Shown piece after piece: positions 1 to 9,169 of a stretch of 64,000 nt of DNA. The notes beneath the pieces are model-generated. The model did no database searches. It was not told the origin of the DNA and was given only the letters and a program-made list of their open reading frames with translations. The stretch is from Campylobacterales bacterium (lineage in GTDB: Bacteria; Campylobacterota; Campylobacteria; Campylobacterales; Sulfurimonadaceae). A program made the translations under genes and the position numbers. Position 1 is the stretch's first letter. Each line of letters starts with the position of its first letter. The stretch lies in assembly GCA_016938175.1 (NCBI GenBank), contig JAFGVE010000022.1, forward strand, positions 1 through 64,000. Reading direction: 5' to 3'.

Positions 1-718
1 ACACCAAACACGTCGTTGGAACCCAAAAATGAAAAAATACATTTTCGGTGTTCGTAAAAACATCTATATTATAGATTTACAAAAAACTCTTCGTTATTTC
101 CGTAACACGTACACTATAGTTATGGATGCAGCAGCTGAAGGGAAAACTGTACTTTTTGTTGGTACAAAAAAACAAGCTCGTAACTCTGTAAGAGATGCAG
201 CAATTGCTTGTGGTATGCCGTATGTTGATAACAGATGGTTAGGTGGTATGCTTACTAACTTCCCAACAATCCAAAAGTCAATTCGTAAACTTGATGTAAT
301 TACTGAGATGCAAGAAAATGGTCAAATTGATCTTTTAACGAAAAAAGAAGCACTTATGCTTGGTCGTACAAAAGAGAAACTTGAGACGTATTTCGGTGGT
401 ATTCGTAATATGAAAAAACTACCAGATATGCTTTTTGTTGTAGATGCTGCTAAAGAGCACATTGCAGTTGCAGAAGCTAATTGTCTTGGTATTCCAGTTG
501 TAGCACCACTTGACACTAACTGTGATCCAGATGTTATTACTTACCCAATTCCAGGAAATGACGATGCAATTCGTTCAATTCAACTTTTCTGTCGTGAAAT
601 GACAGCGGCTATCAATGAAGGTAAAGCACTTCGTGATGGAACAGCTGAAGATGAAGAAGTAGTTGCAACTGAAGAAGAAGCTCCAGTAGCTGAAGAAACT
701 GTAACAGAGGAAGCGTAA
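1..718 (+). CDS. rpsB: 30S ribosomal protein S2 (5' end outside window)
   Basis: Component of the small ribosomal subunit. The frame is open from base 2 and reads HQTRRWNPK before the first ATG at 29; this is the conserved S2 N-terminal segment that follows HFG, so the ATG at 29 is internal and the true start lies about 15 codons left of the window. Visible family marks are [16 protein letters not shown] and [12 protein letters not shown]. The C-terminus (last ~30 residues) is an acidic E/A/V-rich tail, common in bacterial S2. It is followed after 2 nt by tsf, the usual rpsB-tsf pair, so the two are almost certainly co-transcribed. Identification is secure; only the N-terminus is missing. Confidence 0.97.
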   Translation, partial: HQTRRWNPKMKKYIFGVRKNIYIIDLQKTLRYFRNTYTIVMDAAAEGKTVLFVGTKKQARNSVRDAAIACGMPYVDNRWLGGMLTNFPTIQKSIRKLDVITEMQENGQIDLLTKKEALMLGRTKEKLETYFGGIRNMKKLPDMLFVVDAAKEHIAVAEANCLGIPVVAPLDTNCDPDVITYPIPGNDDAIRSIQLFCREMTAAINEGKALRDGTAEDEEVVATEEEAPVAEETVTEEA

Positions 719-720
719 TC

Positions 721-1773
721 ATGTCAGTTTCAGCAGCACAGGTTAAGGACTTAAGAGCAGCTACTGATGCTCCTATGATGGATTGTAAAAAAGCACTTGT
801 TGAGTGTGATGGAGATATGGCTAAAGCTACTGAGTGGCTTAAAGAACGTGGTATTGCTAAAGCTGCGAAAAAAGCAGATAGAGTTGCAGCAGAAGGTCTT
901 GTAGGTCTTAAACTTGCTGATGACTTCTCTAAAGCTACTGTAATCGAAATTAACTCAGAGACAGACTTCGTTGCACAAAACGATGGCTTTAAAAACCTTG
1001 TACTTAAAACTACAGAAGAGGTGTATAACACAAACCCAACTGATGTTGCTGGTGTTATGGGAACTGAGTTTGGTACATTTTTTACTGAAACTGTTGCAAA
1101 AATTGGTGAGAAAATCGAACTTCGCCGTTTTGGAACACTTGAAGCTGAAGATGACACAATTGCTATGAATGCATATGTTCACTCAAACAACCGTATTGCT
1201 GTTGTTATCAAAGCAAAATGTGACAGTGCAAAAACTGCTGAGGGCATGAGAGACACTCTTAAGCAAGTTGCAATGCACGCTTCTGCTATGAAACCTACTA
1301 CACTTTCATACAAAGATTTCGACGCTGAGTTCGTTGAGTCTGAGACAAAAGGTAGAATTGAAGCAATCAAAAAAGAGAATGAAGAGCTTGCTCGTTTAGG
1401 AAAAACTCTTAAAAACGTTCCAACTTATGTATCAATGATGCAACTTACTGATGCTGTAATGGCTCAAGCGGAAGCTGACATTAAAGCTGATTTGGCTGCT
1501 CAAGGTAAACCAGAAAAAATTTGGGACAAAATTATCCCAGGTTCATTAGCACGTTTTGTTGATGATAACACTACTTTAGATAAAGAGCAGTGTCTTCTTG
1601 ACCAAACTTACGTTTTAGATGATAAGAAAACTGTTGCTGAAGCTGTAGAAACTGCTGCAAAAGCAATTGGTGGAACTGCACAAATCGTTGACTTCATTCG
1701 CCTTGAAGTTGGTGAAGGTATTGAAAAAGTTGTAGATGACTTCGCTGCTGAAGTTGCTGCACAAATGGGTTAA
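721..1773 (+). CDS. tsf: Translation elongation factor Ts
   Basis: Guanine nucleotide exchange factor that regenerates EF-Tu-GTP in the cytoplasm. The 350-residue protein has the N-terminal UBA-like helix region ([16 protein letters not shown], residues ~10-25) and the catalytic ETDFVA motif near residue 80, followed by two core subdomains. In the first signature the usual glycine/serine before MMDCKK is a proline (DAPMMD), a minor variation. It starts two bases after the rpsB stop, so translation is probably coupled. A hairpin overlapping its stop codon may end the transcript. Confidence 0.97.
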   Translation: MSVSAAQVKDLRAATDAPMMDCKKALVECDGDMAKATEWLKERGIAKAAKKADRVAAEGLVGLKLADDFSKATVIEINSETDFVAQNDGFKNLVLKTTEEVYNTNPTDVAGVMGTEFGTFFTETVAKIGEKIELRRFGTLEAEDDTIAMNAYVHSNNRIAVVIKAKCDSAKTAEGMRDTLKQVAMHASAMKPTTLSYKDFDAEFVESETKGRIEAIKKENEELARLGKTLKNVPTYVSMMQLTDAVMAQAEADIKADLAAQGKPEKIWDKIIPGSLARFVDDNTTLDKEQCLLDQTYVLDDKKTVAEAVETAAKAIGGTAQIVDFIRLEVGEGIEKVVDDFAAEVAAQMG

Positions 1774-1788
1774 GCCTTTGGCTTACCC
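1767..1788 (+). terminator. Hairpin at the tsf stop codon, probable terminator
   Basis: GGGTTAAGCC and GGCTTACCC pair around a TTT loop with one bulged base. The hairpin overlaps the tsf stop codon. No T-run follows directly (nearest T-rich stretch is ~25 nt on), so termination strength is uncertain. Confidence 0.45.
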
Positions 1789-1848
1789 AAAACCTCATTT
1801 ATCTACTTACTCTCTTTTTTAAATTCTTACATTTTTACTTAGTACTGT

Positions 1849-1854
1849 TATAAT
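1849..1854 (+). promoter_or_regulatory. -10 box (TATAAT) upstream of the DUF4395 gene
   Basis: A perfect TATAAT in context TGTTATAAT (extended -10) lies 26 nt before the ATG at 1881, with AT/T-rich DNA upstream and no clear -35, as is usual for Campylobacterota housekeeping promoters. Confidence 0.55.
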
Positions 1855-1880
1855 TTCTCTTATTGTTTCAAGGAGTTTTT

Positions 1881-2531
1881 ATGTCTTCCTTTGGTGAAAA
1901 AGTTCATGGCTATGATGTGCTAGTCTTGAATGAACGTGAAGCAAGAGCTGCTGCAGGATTACTTTTTTTATTTGGAATGCTCAGTTTCATGAATAGCTTT
2001 ATGTTAGGACATTTCGTTTTTACACAGTACTTTGTCACATTTTTTATGCTTGATTTTTTTGTACGTATTCTCAATCCACGTTACTCACCTAGCTTACTTG
2101 CGGGTCGTTTTTTTATTCAACATCAAAAACCTGAGTATGTAGGTGCAGCTCAAAAACGTTTTGCTTGGTCTATAGGTTTGCTTCTATCAGTTATTATGTT
2201 TTATTTTGTCGTTATTGAACCACAGATGACACCTTTAAAAATAGTGATATGCGTTGTCTGTTTAACTCTTTTAATTTCGGAGTCTGCATTTTCTATATGT
2301 CTTGGATGTAAAATGTATAACATGATATATAAAGAAGCTGCAAAACATTGTCCTGGCGGTATATGTGAGATAGAAGAAAAAGAGCCGACTGTAAAGTTTA
2401 ATACTCTGCAAAAAACTCTTCTCGTTTCCGTAAGTTTATTAGTTATTTATGGTCTTTATATTTTTAGTGTCAGTGTACCAAATTACTCTTCTGCGATGCA
2501 GATGATGCCAATGATGCTTGGTTATGAATAA
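1881..2531 (+). CDS. DUF4395-type membrane protein
   Basis: Predicted integral membrane protein of unknown function, 216 residues. The ATG at 1881 is chosen over an upstream one at 1863 because AAGGAG lies 6-7 nt before it. The sequence shows a short N-terminal segment with NEREARAAAG, then about five hydrophobic helices (roughly residues 25-42, 46-64, 100-118, 123-142, 175-195). The NPRYSP stretch and two cysteine pairs (CLGCK around residue 145 and CPGGIC near 160) resemble the DUF4395 family, whose members often carry such cysteines. Metal or redox roles for these cysteines are only a guess. It appears to head a run with the LolD-like and fliR genes, although lolD may have its own promoter. 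Confidence 0.7.
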   Translation: MSSFGEKVHGYDVLVLNEREARAAAGLLFLFGMLSFMNSFMLGHFVFTQYFVTFFMLDFFVRILNPRYSPSLLAGRFFIQHQKPEYVGAAQKRFAWSIGLLLSVIMFYFVVIEPQMTPLKIVICVVCLTLLISESAFSICLGCKMYNMIYKEAAKHCPGGICEIEEKEPTVKFNTLQKTLLVSVSLLVIYGLYIFSVSVPNYSSAMQMMPMMLGYE

Positions 2532-2547
2532 ACAAGAGTAGATTGGC

Positions 2548-2553
2548 TATAAT
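2548..2553 (+). promoter_or_regulatory. -10 box (TATAAT) 6 nt before the LolD-like start codon
   Basis: TATAAT is separated from the ATG at 2560 by six T residues, and no Shine-Dalgarno sequence is present. Transcription would be expected to begin at or next to the start codon, giving a leaderless mRNA. Confidence 0.5.
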
Positions 2554-2559
2554 TTTTTT

Positions 2560-3204
2560 ATGAATTTACTAAGCGCAAAAAATATATCTCACAGTTTTGA
2601 TTATGAACTTTTTTCTAATGTATCTTTAGAGTTAATGGCAGGTGAAAGTGTTGCAATTATTGGTATGAGTGGAAGTGGAAAGTCTACGCTTTTACATATC
2701 TTTTCTACTCTGTTAGCTCCCAAAGAGGGAAGTGTGAGGATAATGGATGAAGATATAGCTAGTATGAGTACTAAAAGACTCTCTGAGATGAAACGGAATG
2801 ATTTAGGTTTAGTGTTTCAGGCGCATTATCTTTTTAATGGATTTAGTGCATACGAAAATTTAGAAGTTGCAGAGATATTGTCTCTTAACTCTATTGATAT
2901 GAATTTATTAGAGCGTTTAGGCATAGCACAGGTGATAGAAAAAAAAGTAACACAACTCTCTGGAGGACAGCAGCAACGTGTTTCCATAGCGAGAGTTTTA
3001 ACCAAAAAGCCCAAACTAATTTTTGCGGATGAACCAACTGGGAATTTAGATAAAGAGACTGCTAATGAAGTAATGCAACTCTTTTTTGATTACTGTCGCG
3101 ATGAATCTGCAGGTATGATATTAGTGACGCACGATAATGAATTGGCTCATATGTGTCAGCATGTATATAAACTTGAAAACAGAGAGTTGGTAAAGGTTGC
3201 ATAG
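2560..3204 (+). CDS. lolD: ABC transporter ATP-binding protein, LolD-like
   Basis: ATPase subunit of an ABC transporter of the LolD/MacB class, which drives lipoprotein release from the inner membrane or similar export. The 214-residue protein is a single nucleotide-binding domain: Walker A GMSGSGKST (residues ~35-43), Q-loop around GLVFQ, signature LSGGQQQR, Walker B LIFADEPTGN and switch histidine in VTHDN. The LolD hallmark of short length and DEPTGNLD is present. No LolC/E permease lies next to it in this window, so the partner is unknown and the symbol is by family only. Its stop codon overlaps the fliR GTG start by one base. Confidence 0.85.
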   Translation: MNLLSAKNISHSFDYELFSNVSLELMAGESVAIIGMSGSGKSTLLHIFSTLLAPKEGSVRIMDEDIASMSTKRLSEMKRNDLGLVFQAHYLFNGFSAYENLEVAEILSLNSIDMNLLERLGIAQVIEKKVTQLSGGQQQRVSIARVLTKKPKLIFADEPTGNLDKETANEVMQLFFDYCRDESAGMILVTHDNELAHMCQHVYKLENRELVKVA

Positions 3205-3968
3205 TGGAGTGGGCACAGGTATTTAGTGAAGGTTATATAGTCGGCTTTTTACTACTTTTCTTTCGCTTCGCTGCACTCTTTATTGCAACACCGATATTTT
3301 CTCATATGAATATCCCCATGACGATTAAAACGACTATGGCTTTTTTCTTTACCATAGTGTTTTACTCCTCGATGCCTCCTCTTACAATTCATCTAGATGT
3401 GGCAACCATTTTTTTAGCAATACTCAGTGAATTCGTCTTTGGTATGGCTATAGGTTTGGTGCTTCTTCTTGCATATAATGTTATAACTTTTGCAGGTGGT
3501 CAAATATCCTTTATGATGGGATTTTCTATGGCAAGTGCAATCGATCCTCAATCGGGTGTTTCAATGCCTATCATATCTCAGTTTCTTTCGCTTTTAGGTT
3601 TAATGATACTTTTTGCACTTGATTTGCATCACTGGTTATTACTTTTTATTGATGGTTCTTTACAAAGTGTTCCTTTAGGAGGATTTGTGATGCAAAAAGA
3701 GTTTTTTGCGTATACAATGCATGCAACAACAAATATGTTTCTAGTAGGTTTTATGATAGCTTTTCCAATAACTGCGTTAGCATGGCTTCAGGATGTAATA
3801 TTTGGAATGCTTATGAAAACTATGCCACAATTTAACATTTTAGTTATAGGTTTTCCTATTAAAATTGCTATCTCTTTTGGAGTATTAATCGCTACTTTAG
3901 GGACTATTATGTTCCTTTTAAAAGGGCAAATGATGGAAGCTTTCAACGCCTTAGAGATGTTTTTTTAA
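3204..3968 (+). CDS. fliR: Flagellar export apparatus protein FliR
   Basis: Membrane component of the flagellar type III export gate, which together with FliP and FliQ passes rod, hook and filament subunits. The 254 residues contain about six hydrophobic segments (roughly 13-33, 38-56, 65-95, 120-143, 172-197, 208-240). The N-terminal RFAALFIATPIF and central GGQISFMMGFSMA stretches are typical of FliR. The start is GTG at 3204, sharing a base with the preceding TAG, so its translation is probably coupled to the LolD-like gene. It is the only flagellar gene in the window, implying the organism is motile with dispersed flagellar genes. Confidence 0.93.
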   Translation: MEWAQVFSEGYIVGFLLLFFRFAALFIATPIFSHMNIPMTIKTTMAFFFTIVFYSSMPPLTIHLDVATIFLAILSEFVFGMAIGLVLLLAYNVITFAGGQISFMMGFSMASAIDPQSGVSMPIISQFLSLLGLMILFALDLHHWLLLFIDGSLQSVPLGGFVMQKEFFAYTMHATTNMFLVGFMIAFPITALAWLQDVIFGMLMKTMPQFNILVIGFPIKIAISFGVLIATLGTIMFLLKGQMMEAFNALEMFF

Positions 3969-3978
3969 ATTATTTTGA

Positions 3979-3984
3979 TACAAT
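3979..3984 (+). promoter_or_regulatory. -10 box (TACAAT) upstream of the acidic receiver-like gene
   Basis: TGATACAAT with T-rich DNA upstream; transcription would begin near 3991, downstream of the GTG at 3986. This supports the ATG at 4028 as the real start. Confidence 0.45.
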
Positions 3985-4027
3985 AGTGTCAAATAGTGAT
4001 TTTGAACTTCTTTATAGGACCCGCGTT

Positions 4028-5608
4028 ATGAAAATATTGCTCTTAAATGACAATCCCGTAGTTACAAAACTTGTAAGACTTAGTGCACAAAAAACTTCTG
4101 ATGAATTAGATATTGTAAGCTCTACAGATGAAATCGAGAGTCATGATTATGATTTAGTTGTTGTGGATGATGCTTTTTATAATGAGGAGCTATATGCTAC
4201 CTTACAAGACAAGGTAGCGTTTACTAATTCTTTGTTTATTTGTACACGAGATATTGAAGAGCCTAAAGAATTTACACAAACACTTAAAAAACCTTTTCTA
4301 CCAACAGATTTAGTGGAAATATTTGCGACAATTAGTGATAGTGAAGGTGATATAGTCCTTGATGAAGACGATGACGTAAGTGACATAGTAGAAGCTCCAG
4401 AAGATGCGGTTGTGGATTTAAATGAGCCTTTAGATGGACTTGAAGAGTTGGATGATTTTGGTAGTGAAGATGAGAGCTTATCTGGGGAACTTTCAGGTGA
4501 TTTAACACTTGATGATGATTTAGATATGGAACTTTCAGATGAACTTGAACTGGGTTCTACAGAGCTAGAAAATTCACTTTTAGAAAATGATTTAGACTTA
4601 GATACAACTGAGTTAGGAGCAGAATTAACAGATGAGCTTGATGATGAACTTAGTTTAGATGATGAATTACTTTTTGATGAAGATGAGACAAGTTTAGGTG
4701 AGAGTGTCCTTGATACAGAAGAAGCACAAAAAGTAAAAGAACTTTTAGATGATACGGAGTTGAGTTTAGATGATGAGCTTGAGCTTGAAGATGCTTTATC
4801 GCTTGAAGAGGGTGAAGACACAGAAGAACTTGGTGATGAGTTTATACTTGACGATGAGTTAGATATGGAACTCTCAGGTGCCTTGGAGTCCGAAGAGTCT
4901 CAAAGTGAGGAAATGATAACTGAAACTCTAGATGAAGAGGCTTCTGAAGATGAGTTTCCTGATGAATCAGAGACTCAAGAAGTTACGGAGGAAGAATCTT
5001 TAGATGAACTAGATGAAGAACTTTCTAATGATGTGTTAGAAGAGCCAGGTGAAGAGTTGAGTGTAATAGATGATTTAGAGGAGTTGTCTGAAGATTCTCA
5101 AGCAGAAGAGGATGTAACAGAAGACGAAACTCTCTTAGATGAGCCTGAAACAGCTGAAGTAGAGTCATCACTTGATGAGTTTGATTTAGATGATGAACTT
5201 GAAGAACTCGATGATAGTTTAAGTTTAGAAATGCAGATAGAGAATGCAGTTGATGAACTGACACAAGAGGAGTTAGAGAGCGAGATTGATGATGAACTTT
5301 TACTTGATATAGCAACAAATGAAATTGACTCTTTAGATTCATTAAATGCACGTGATTTAAAACTTGCTATTGGCGAAGATGTTGATGAAGAAAGTGAGGA
5401 TGAGCCTTTAGAAGAGGAACTTTTTGAAGAGGATGAAGTTACTAAGGTAGAAGACATAGATACAGATTTTTCTGATAAAGAAGTTGGAGAAGAGATAGAA
5501 GGCGTTGAAGCACTTAAAAATCTTTTAGAGGCACTTAGTGATAAAAAAGTGGCAGCTTCAATGAAAGGGATGCAAATTACTATCAATATTACCTTGGGTG
5601 GTAAATAA
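4028..5608 (+). CDS. Receiver-like protein with a very long acidic region
   Basis: Function unknown, 526 residues. The ATG at 4028 is preferred over the GTG at 3986 because a likely -10 box lies at 3979-3984 and the MKILLLNDN start matches a receiver beta-1 strand. Residues 1-~110 look like a CheY-type receiver: LLNDNP takes the place of the acidic pair, VVVDDAF holds the candidate phosphorylatable Asp, and KKPFLPTD holds the Lys-Pro. Residues ~115-480 are low-complexity and extremely acidic (D, E, L, S in imperfect repeats such as LDDEL/DELD). The last ~35 residues are an ordered-looking, basic segment (LLEALSDKKVAASMKGMQ, ending INITLGGK). The stop overlaps the gmk ATG by one base. The antisense open frames here arise from the repetitive composition and are not genes. 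Confidence 0.75.
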   Translation: MKILLLNDNPVVTKLVRLSAQKTSDELDIVSSTDEIESHDYDLVVVDDAFYNEELYATLQDKVAFTNSLFICTRDIEEPKEFTQTLKKPFLPTDLVEIFATISDSEGDIVLDEDDDVSDIVEAPEDAVVDLNEPLDGLEELDDFGSEDESLSGELSGDLTLDDDLDMELSDELELGSTELENSLLENDLDLDTTELGAELTDELDDELSLDDELLFDEDETSLGESVLDTEEAQKVKELLDDTELSLDDELELEDALSLEEGEDTEELGDEFILDDELDMELSGALESEESQSEEMITETLDEEASEDEFPDESETQEVTEEESLDELDEELSNDVLEEPGEELSVIDDLEELSEDSQAEEDVTEDETLLDEPETAEVESSLDEFDLDDELEELDDSLSLEMQIENAVDELTQEELESEIDDELLLDIATNEIDSLDSLNARDLKLAIGEDVDEESEDEPLEEELFEEDEVTKVEDIDTDFSDKEVGEEIEGVEALKNLLEALSDKKVAASMKGMQITINITLGGK

Positions 5609-6231
5609 TGCTCATTGAAAAAAACGGTGTTGTTTTAGTACTTTCAGGTCCTAGTGGTGCAGGAAAAAGTTCCCTTATAAATAAAATTAAAGAGGATATA
5701 GGTGAGTACTATTTTTCTATTTCTACAACAACTCGTCCAATTCGTGAGGGGGAAAGTGATGGAATCCATTATCATTTTGTGAGTGAAGCTGAGTTTAAAA
5801 AAGATATTGAAGATGACAATTTTTTAGAGTATGCAATTGTCCATGGAAACTATTATGGTACATCTTTAAAACCTGTTAAAAAAGCTCTTTTAGAGGGTAA
5901 GTTAGTTATTTTTGATATAGATGTACAAGGGAATATGGCAGTTCAAAATCGTCTTGGAGATATTACGACATCTGTTTTTATAACACCGCCAAGTCTCTCT
6001 GAATTACAAAGAAGATTAGTAAGTCGCTCTACTGATTCACAAGAAGTTATAGATGGGCGTTTGAAAATGGCAAAACGTGAAATACAAAGAATATCTGAGT
6101 ATGATTATCTTGTTGTGAATGACAATCTTGATATTGCAGCAGATGTACTTCGTCAGATTGCAATTACTGCAAGACTAAAAATACCGCACGATAAAATAAA
6201 TACTTTTGTACAAGAGTGGGAAGATATTTAA
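5608..6231 (+). CDS. gmk: Guanylate kinase
   Basis: Phosphorylates GMP to GDP with ATP in purine nucleotide metabolism. The 207-residue protein begins with the P-loop GPSGAGKSSL (residues ~13-22), followed by the GMP-binding segment STTTRPIREGE and the YGTS loop. Length is normal for bacterial Gmk. Its start overlaps the stop of the acidic receiver-like protein by one base, so it probably belongs to that transcript. Confidence 0.96.
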   Translation: MLIEKNGVVLVLSGPSGAGKSSLINKIKEDIGEYYFSISTTTRPIREGESDGIHYHFVSEAEFKKDIEDDNFLEYAIVHGNYYGTSLKPVKKALLEGKLVIFDIDVQGNMAVQNRLGDITTSVFITPPSLSELQRRLVSRSTDSQEVIDGRLKMAKREIQRISEYDYLVVNDNLDIAADVLRQIAITARLKIPHDKINTFVQEWEDI

Positions 6232-6244
6232 ATAGAATTTTAGA

Positions 6245-6250
6245 TATAAT
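6245..6250 (+). promoter_or_regulatory. -10 box (TATAAT) upstream of tatA
   Basis: TAGATATAAT lies 31 nt before the tatA ATG; the leader contains an AAAAGGAAAAG ribosome site. T-rich upstream DNA and no clear -35. Confidence 0.6.
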
Positions 6251-6281
6251 TCACAACTTTATTTAGAAAAAAGGAAAAGAT

Positions 6282-6518
6282 ATGGGAATGCCTAGCGGAA
6301 CAGAACTGCTTATAATTTTTGGAATTATAGTACTATTATTTGGTGCTAAAAAAATACCTGACTTAGCAAAAGGTCTTGGTAAAGGAATTAAAAACTTTAA
6401 GTCAGAAATGAAAGAGGTAGACGAGCAAGTAACTGCTGAAGCTCCTAAAAAAGTTGAAGGTAGTGAAGAGGTAGCATCATCTACTGAAACTACTACAAAA
6501 ACTACAACTCAAGCATAA
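6282..6518 (+). CDS. tatA: Twin-arginine translocase subunit TatA/TatE
   Basis: Pore-forming subunit of the Tat system, which exports folded (often cofactor-bearing) proteins. The 78 residues have the standard layout: an N-terminal membrane helix (~residues 6-22, [14 protein letters not shown]), the FG hinge, an amphipathic helix [18 protein letters not shown], and a flexible acidic then Thr-rich tail. No TatBC genes are adjacent. A good Shine-Dalgarno precedes the ATG. It is followed after three bases by argS. Confidence 0.93.
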   Translation: MGMPSGTELLIIFGIIVLLFGAKKIPDLAKGLGKGIKNFKSEMKEVDEQVTAEAPKKVEGSEEVASSTETTTKTTTQA

Positions 6519-6521
6519 ATT

Positions 6522-8117
6522 TTGAAGCAACGAGTATCGGCGCTATTGCGCGAAAAACTGGGTCGAGAAGTTGTTTTAGAAAAACCTCGTGACCGTTCTT
6601 TTGGTCACTTTGCAACCCCAATTGCTTTTTCACTCGCTAAAGAGCTGAAAAAATCTCCTATGCTAATTGCTGAAGAGCTTGCTAACTCATTTCACGATAG
6701 TGAAGAGTTCGCAAGTGTGGAATCTGTGAAAGGTTACTTGAATTTTCGTTTAAGTGAAGGCTTTTTAGCAGAATATGCTTCTTGGGCATTAAAGAATCCT
6801 TCGGACTTTGCAAAAGGTGAGAAAAATCAAAAAATACTTTTAGAGTTTGTGAGTGCAAATCCAACTGGACCACTACATATTGGTCATGCTCGTGGCGCCG
6901 TATATGGAGATACACTTTATCGTCTTGCAAAGCATTTAGGCTATGACATTACTGCAGAGTATTATGTCAATGATGCTGGAAATCAAATAGATTTACTTGG
7001 GCTTTCTATTCAATTATATGCTCGTGAAAATATTTTAAAAGAGAGCGTTGAGTATCCTGAGGCATACTATAGAGGTGAGTATCTTGAAGAGCTTGCAAAT
7101 GGAGCACAAGAGAAGTTCGGTGTAGAAATATTCACTAATGAGTCTCGCCAAAAAGAGCTTGCAATGTGGGCAAAAGATAAGGTTATGGAGATAATTGTTT
7201 CTACTCTAGCTGATACGAACATCCATTTTGATACATTTGTAAACGAGTCGGGTCTTTATGATGACTGGGATAGAGTTATGAAAAAAATGGGTGCCAATGT
7301 TTATGAAAAAGAGGGAAAACTCTGGATATCTTCACAGACTAAAGGTGATGATCATGATAGAGTTGTAGTACGTGAAGATGGACGTCCTACATATCTTGCA
7401 GGTGATATTGTCTACCATAACCAAAAATTTGAACGTGGATATGAACACTATATAAATATTTGGGGAGCTGATCACCATGGGTATATTCCTCGTGTAAATG
7501 CAGCGATTGATTTTCTTGGTTATGACTCTAATAAACTTGAAGTACTTCTCTCACAAATGGTTTCTCTGTTAAAAGACGGGGAACCGTATAAGATGAGTAA
7601 ACGTGCGGGTAATGTCATACTTATGAGTGATATTATTGATGAGATAGGTGCAGATGCTTTACGTTTTATTTTCGCAAGTAAAAAGAGTGATACTGCTTTG
7701 GAGTTTGATTTGGCAGAGTTTAAAAAAGAGGATAGTTCAAACCCTATTTTTTATATTCAGTATGCACATGCACGTATTAAAACTATGCTCTCTAAAGCAA
7801 GTGTAGCAAAAGATGATATTACTAATGCTTCTTTGAAAAACCTTGGTGAAAATGCTGATATGCTTCTCTTTGATGCATTATTACTTCCAGAGGTTGTAGA
7901 AGATGCTTTTACTTCACGTCAGGTGCAAAAACTTCCTGAATATCTAAAATCGTTGGCAGCTTCACTTCATAAGTTTTATTATGATGTGAAAATTATCGGT
8001 ACGGAAGATGAAGCAAAATTACTGAAGCTTCTTTGCGTTGTAGCTTTGAGTTTAAAAACAGGTCTCTCTCTTATGGGAATTGCTGCAAAAGATAAAATGA
8101 CAAAGGAGGAAGAGTAA
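6522..8117 (+). CDS. argS: Arginyl-tRNA synthetase
   Basis: Class I synthetase charging tRNA-Arg. The 531-residue protein shows the N-terminal additional domain, the HIGH motif as HIGHARG (~residue 119, within ANPTGPLHIGHARG), the KMSKS-like loop KMSKRAG (~356), and the all-alpha anticodon domain. The start is TTG at 6522, three bases after the tatA stop, with no strong Shine-Dalgarno; no ATG lies in the expected N-terminal position, so TTG with coupling to tatA is the best choice. Confidence 0.95.
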   Translation: MKQRVSALLREKLGREVVLEKPRDRSFGHFATPIAFSLAKELKKSPMLIAEELANSFHDSEEFASVESVKGYLNFRLSEGFLAEYASWALKNPSDFAKGEKNQKILLEFVSANPTGPLHIGHARGAVYGDTLYRLAKHLGYDITAEYYVNDAGNQIDLLGLSIQLYARENILKESVEYPEAYYRGEYLEELANGAQEKFGVEIFTNESRQKELAMWAKDKVMEIIVSTLADTNIHFDTFVNESGLYDDWDRVMKKMGANVYEKEGKLWISSQTKGDDHDRVVVREDGRPTYLAGDIVYHNQKFERGYEHYINIWGADHHGYIPRVNAAIDFLGYDSNKLEVLLSQMVSLLKDGEPYKMSKRAGNVILMSDIIDEIGADALRFIFASKKSDTALEFDLAEFKKEDSSNPIFYIQYAHARIKTMLSKASVAKDDITNASLKNLGENADMLLFDALLLPEVVEDAFTSRQVQKLPEYLKSLAASLHKFYYDVKIIGTEDEAKLLKLLCVVALSLKTGLSLMGIAAKDKMTKEEE

Positions 8118-8441
8118 GTGTCTACGATAACTATACCTGATCCAAGAGAAGGTTTTTCTATGCACATCGCAGGAGTACAGTTAAATCGACCTGATTTACA
8201 TATGCTTGCAGCTGAACTTGGTATTAATACTAGAGATGTGCTTATGGAGAATGGTGTGCTTACTGTTTTTAACACTTCAAAAACTTGCCAAGAGATTATA
8301 GATGATAATGCTCTTGTCTCTTTTATTGCTATGACTTTAGAAATAGAGCCTCAGAGTATTAGTAATTTACAACCTGCTAAAGCAAAACCAAAAGTTTTGG
8401 ACAAAGCAGACTTTATAGATGATGAGGATGAAGAAGACTAG
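8118..8441 (+). CDS. Small conserved-looking protein of unknown function
   Basis: A 107-residue cytosolic protein not recognised. It starts with GTG directly after the argS stop, so expression is probably coupled to argS. The first ~80 residues look folded (mixed hydrophobic and polar, PDPREGFSMHIAGVQLNRPDL), followed by a Lys/Pro linker (PAKAKPK) and an acidic end (DDEDEED). There are no membrane segments or known motifs. Its last 29 bases overlap the end of the convergent L,D-transpeptidase gene. Coding is supported by position and frame length. Confidence 0.6.
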   Translation: MSTITIPDPREGFSMHIAGVQLNRPDLHMLAAELGINTRDVLMENGVLTVFNTSKTCQEIIDDNALVSFIAMTLEIEPQSISNLQPAKAKPKVLDKADFIDDEDEED

Positions 8442-9114
8442 AACTCTCTAAAAATGGATAGAGTTTTAGTATCTCCTTACTTGCAGAGAACGGAATCTGA
8501 ATAAGTATCGGATTTTTGTTCGCATCTAAGTGCTTGACAATTTTTTCTAACTCATTGTACTCCATAGAAGTACATCCTAGTGTTCCCATATCTTTGCTTT
8601 TTTCTATATGCAGAAATATACAAGAACCAGCATTTTTAACTTTTTTTGTATTGTGTCCTACTACAACACCTAGTTTGTATTGTTCATCATCACGTTTCAT
8701 ATTTTCAAAACTTTTTTCATCTCCACGTTTCATAATGACTGTATTGTAAAAAGACGATGAAGAGTCATCTACACATATCAGTTCTTGATGAGTAAAGAGA
8801 TAGGGAAGTTTATAGTGTGATTGATGTTTATAACCAAAAATATCCGTGAGTTTGAAAATTCCTGCAGGAGCTTTTTTATCTCCTTCTTGTTTTATTGGAT
8901 CACTTTTTTGATGGGCTATACTTACTTCACCTATTCCCCATGCTAAGCCATTTTTACCAATGTTAACATCATTAGTAAAAAGCTTTATGTTATCGTCATA
9001 AAATTCAAGTTGTGCTTTAGACGTATTGAAGTCGTCTGCAACAACCAATACTATCTGCTGGGAAGCAAATAACAATATTTCCAAACTTGTAATAATTAAG
9101 AAACTTTTTATCAT
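8413..9114 (-). CDS. L,D-transpeptidase (YkuD family), exported
   Basis: Periplasmic enzyme of the YkuD fold that forms or modifies 3-3 peptidoglycan cross-links or anchors proteins to the wall. I place the start at the ATG at 9114 (MIKSFLIIT...), giving a signal-like hydrophobic N-terminus of ~20 residues; another ATG lies at 9138. The catalytic motif is visible: VVGHNT with the histidine, then the terminal GTLGCTSM with the catalytic Cys. AGIFKL and WGIGEV are typical YkuD surroundings. The gene end overlaps the convergent small gene by 29 bases. Confidence 0.87.
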   Translation of the reverse strand: MIKSFLIITSLEILLFASQQIVLVVADDFNTSKAQLEFYDDNIKLFTNDVNIGKNGLAWGIGEVSIAHQKSDPIKQEGDKKAPAGIFKLTDIFGYKHQSHYKLPYLFTHQELICVDDSSSSFYNTVIMKRGDEKSFENMKRDDEQYKLGVVVGHNTKKVKNAGSCIFLHIEKSKDMGTLGCTSMEYNELEKIVKHLDANKNPILIQIPFSASKEILKLYPFLESSSLLHPHHL

Positions 9115-9169
9115 AAAGTATGGTACTATTACTAACATATGAAGTAAATTAATTTTTGGATGAGCAATA

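Noticed and set aside
612..1157. 181-residue minus-strand open frame across rpsB and tsf
   Set aside because: Shadow of two firmly identified genes on the other strand.
4177..4821. Long Ser-rich open frames on the minus strand inside the acidic gene (also 5098-5586)
   Set aside because: They are the antisense reading of GAT/GAA-rich repeats and have no ribosome site or domain.
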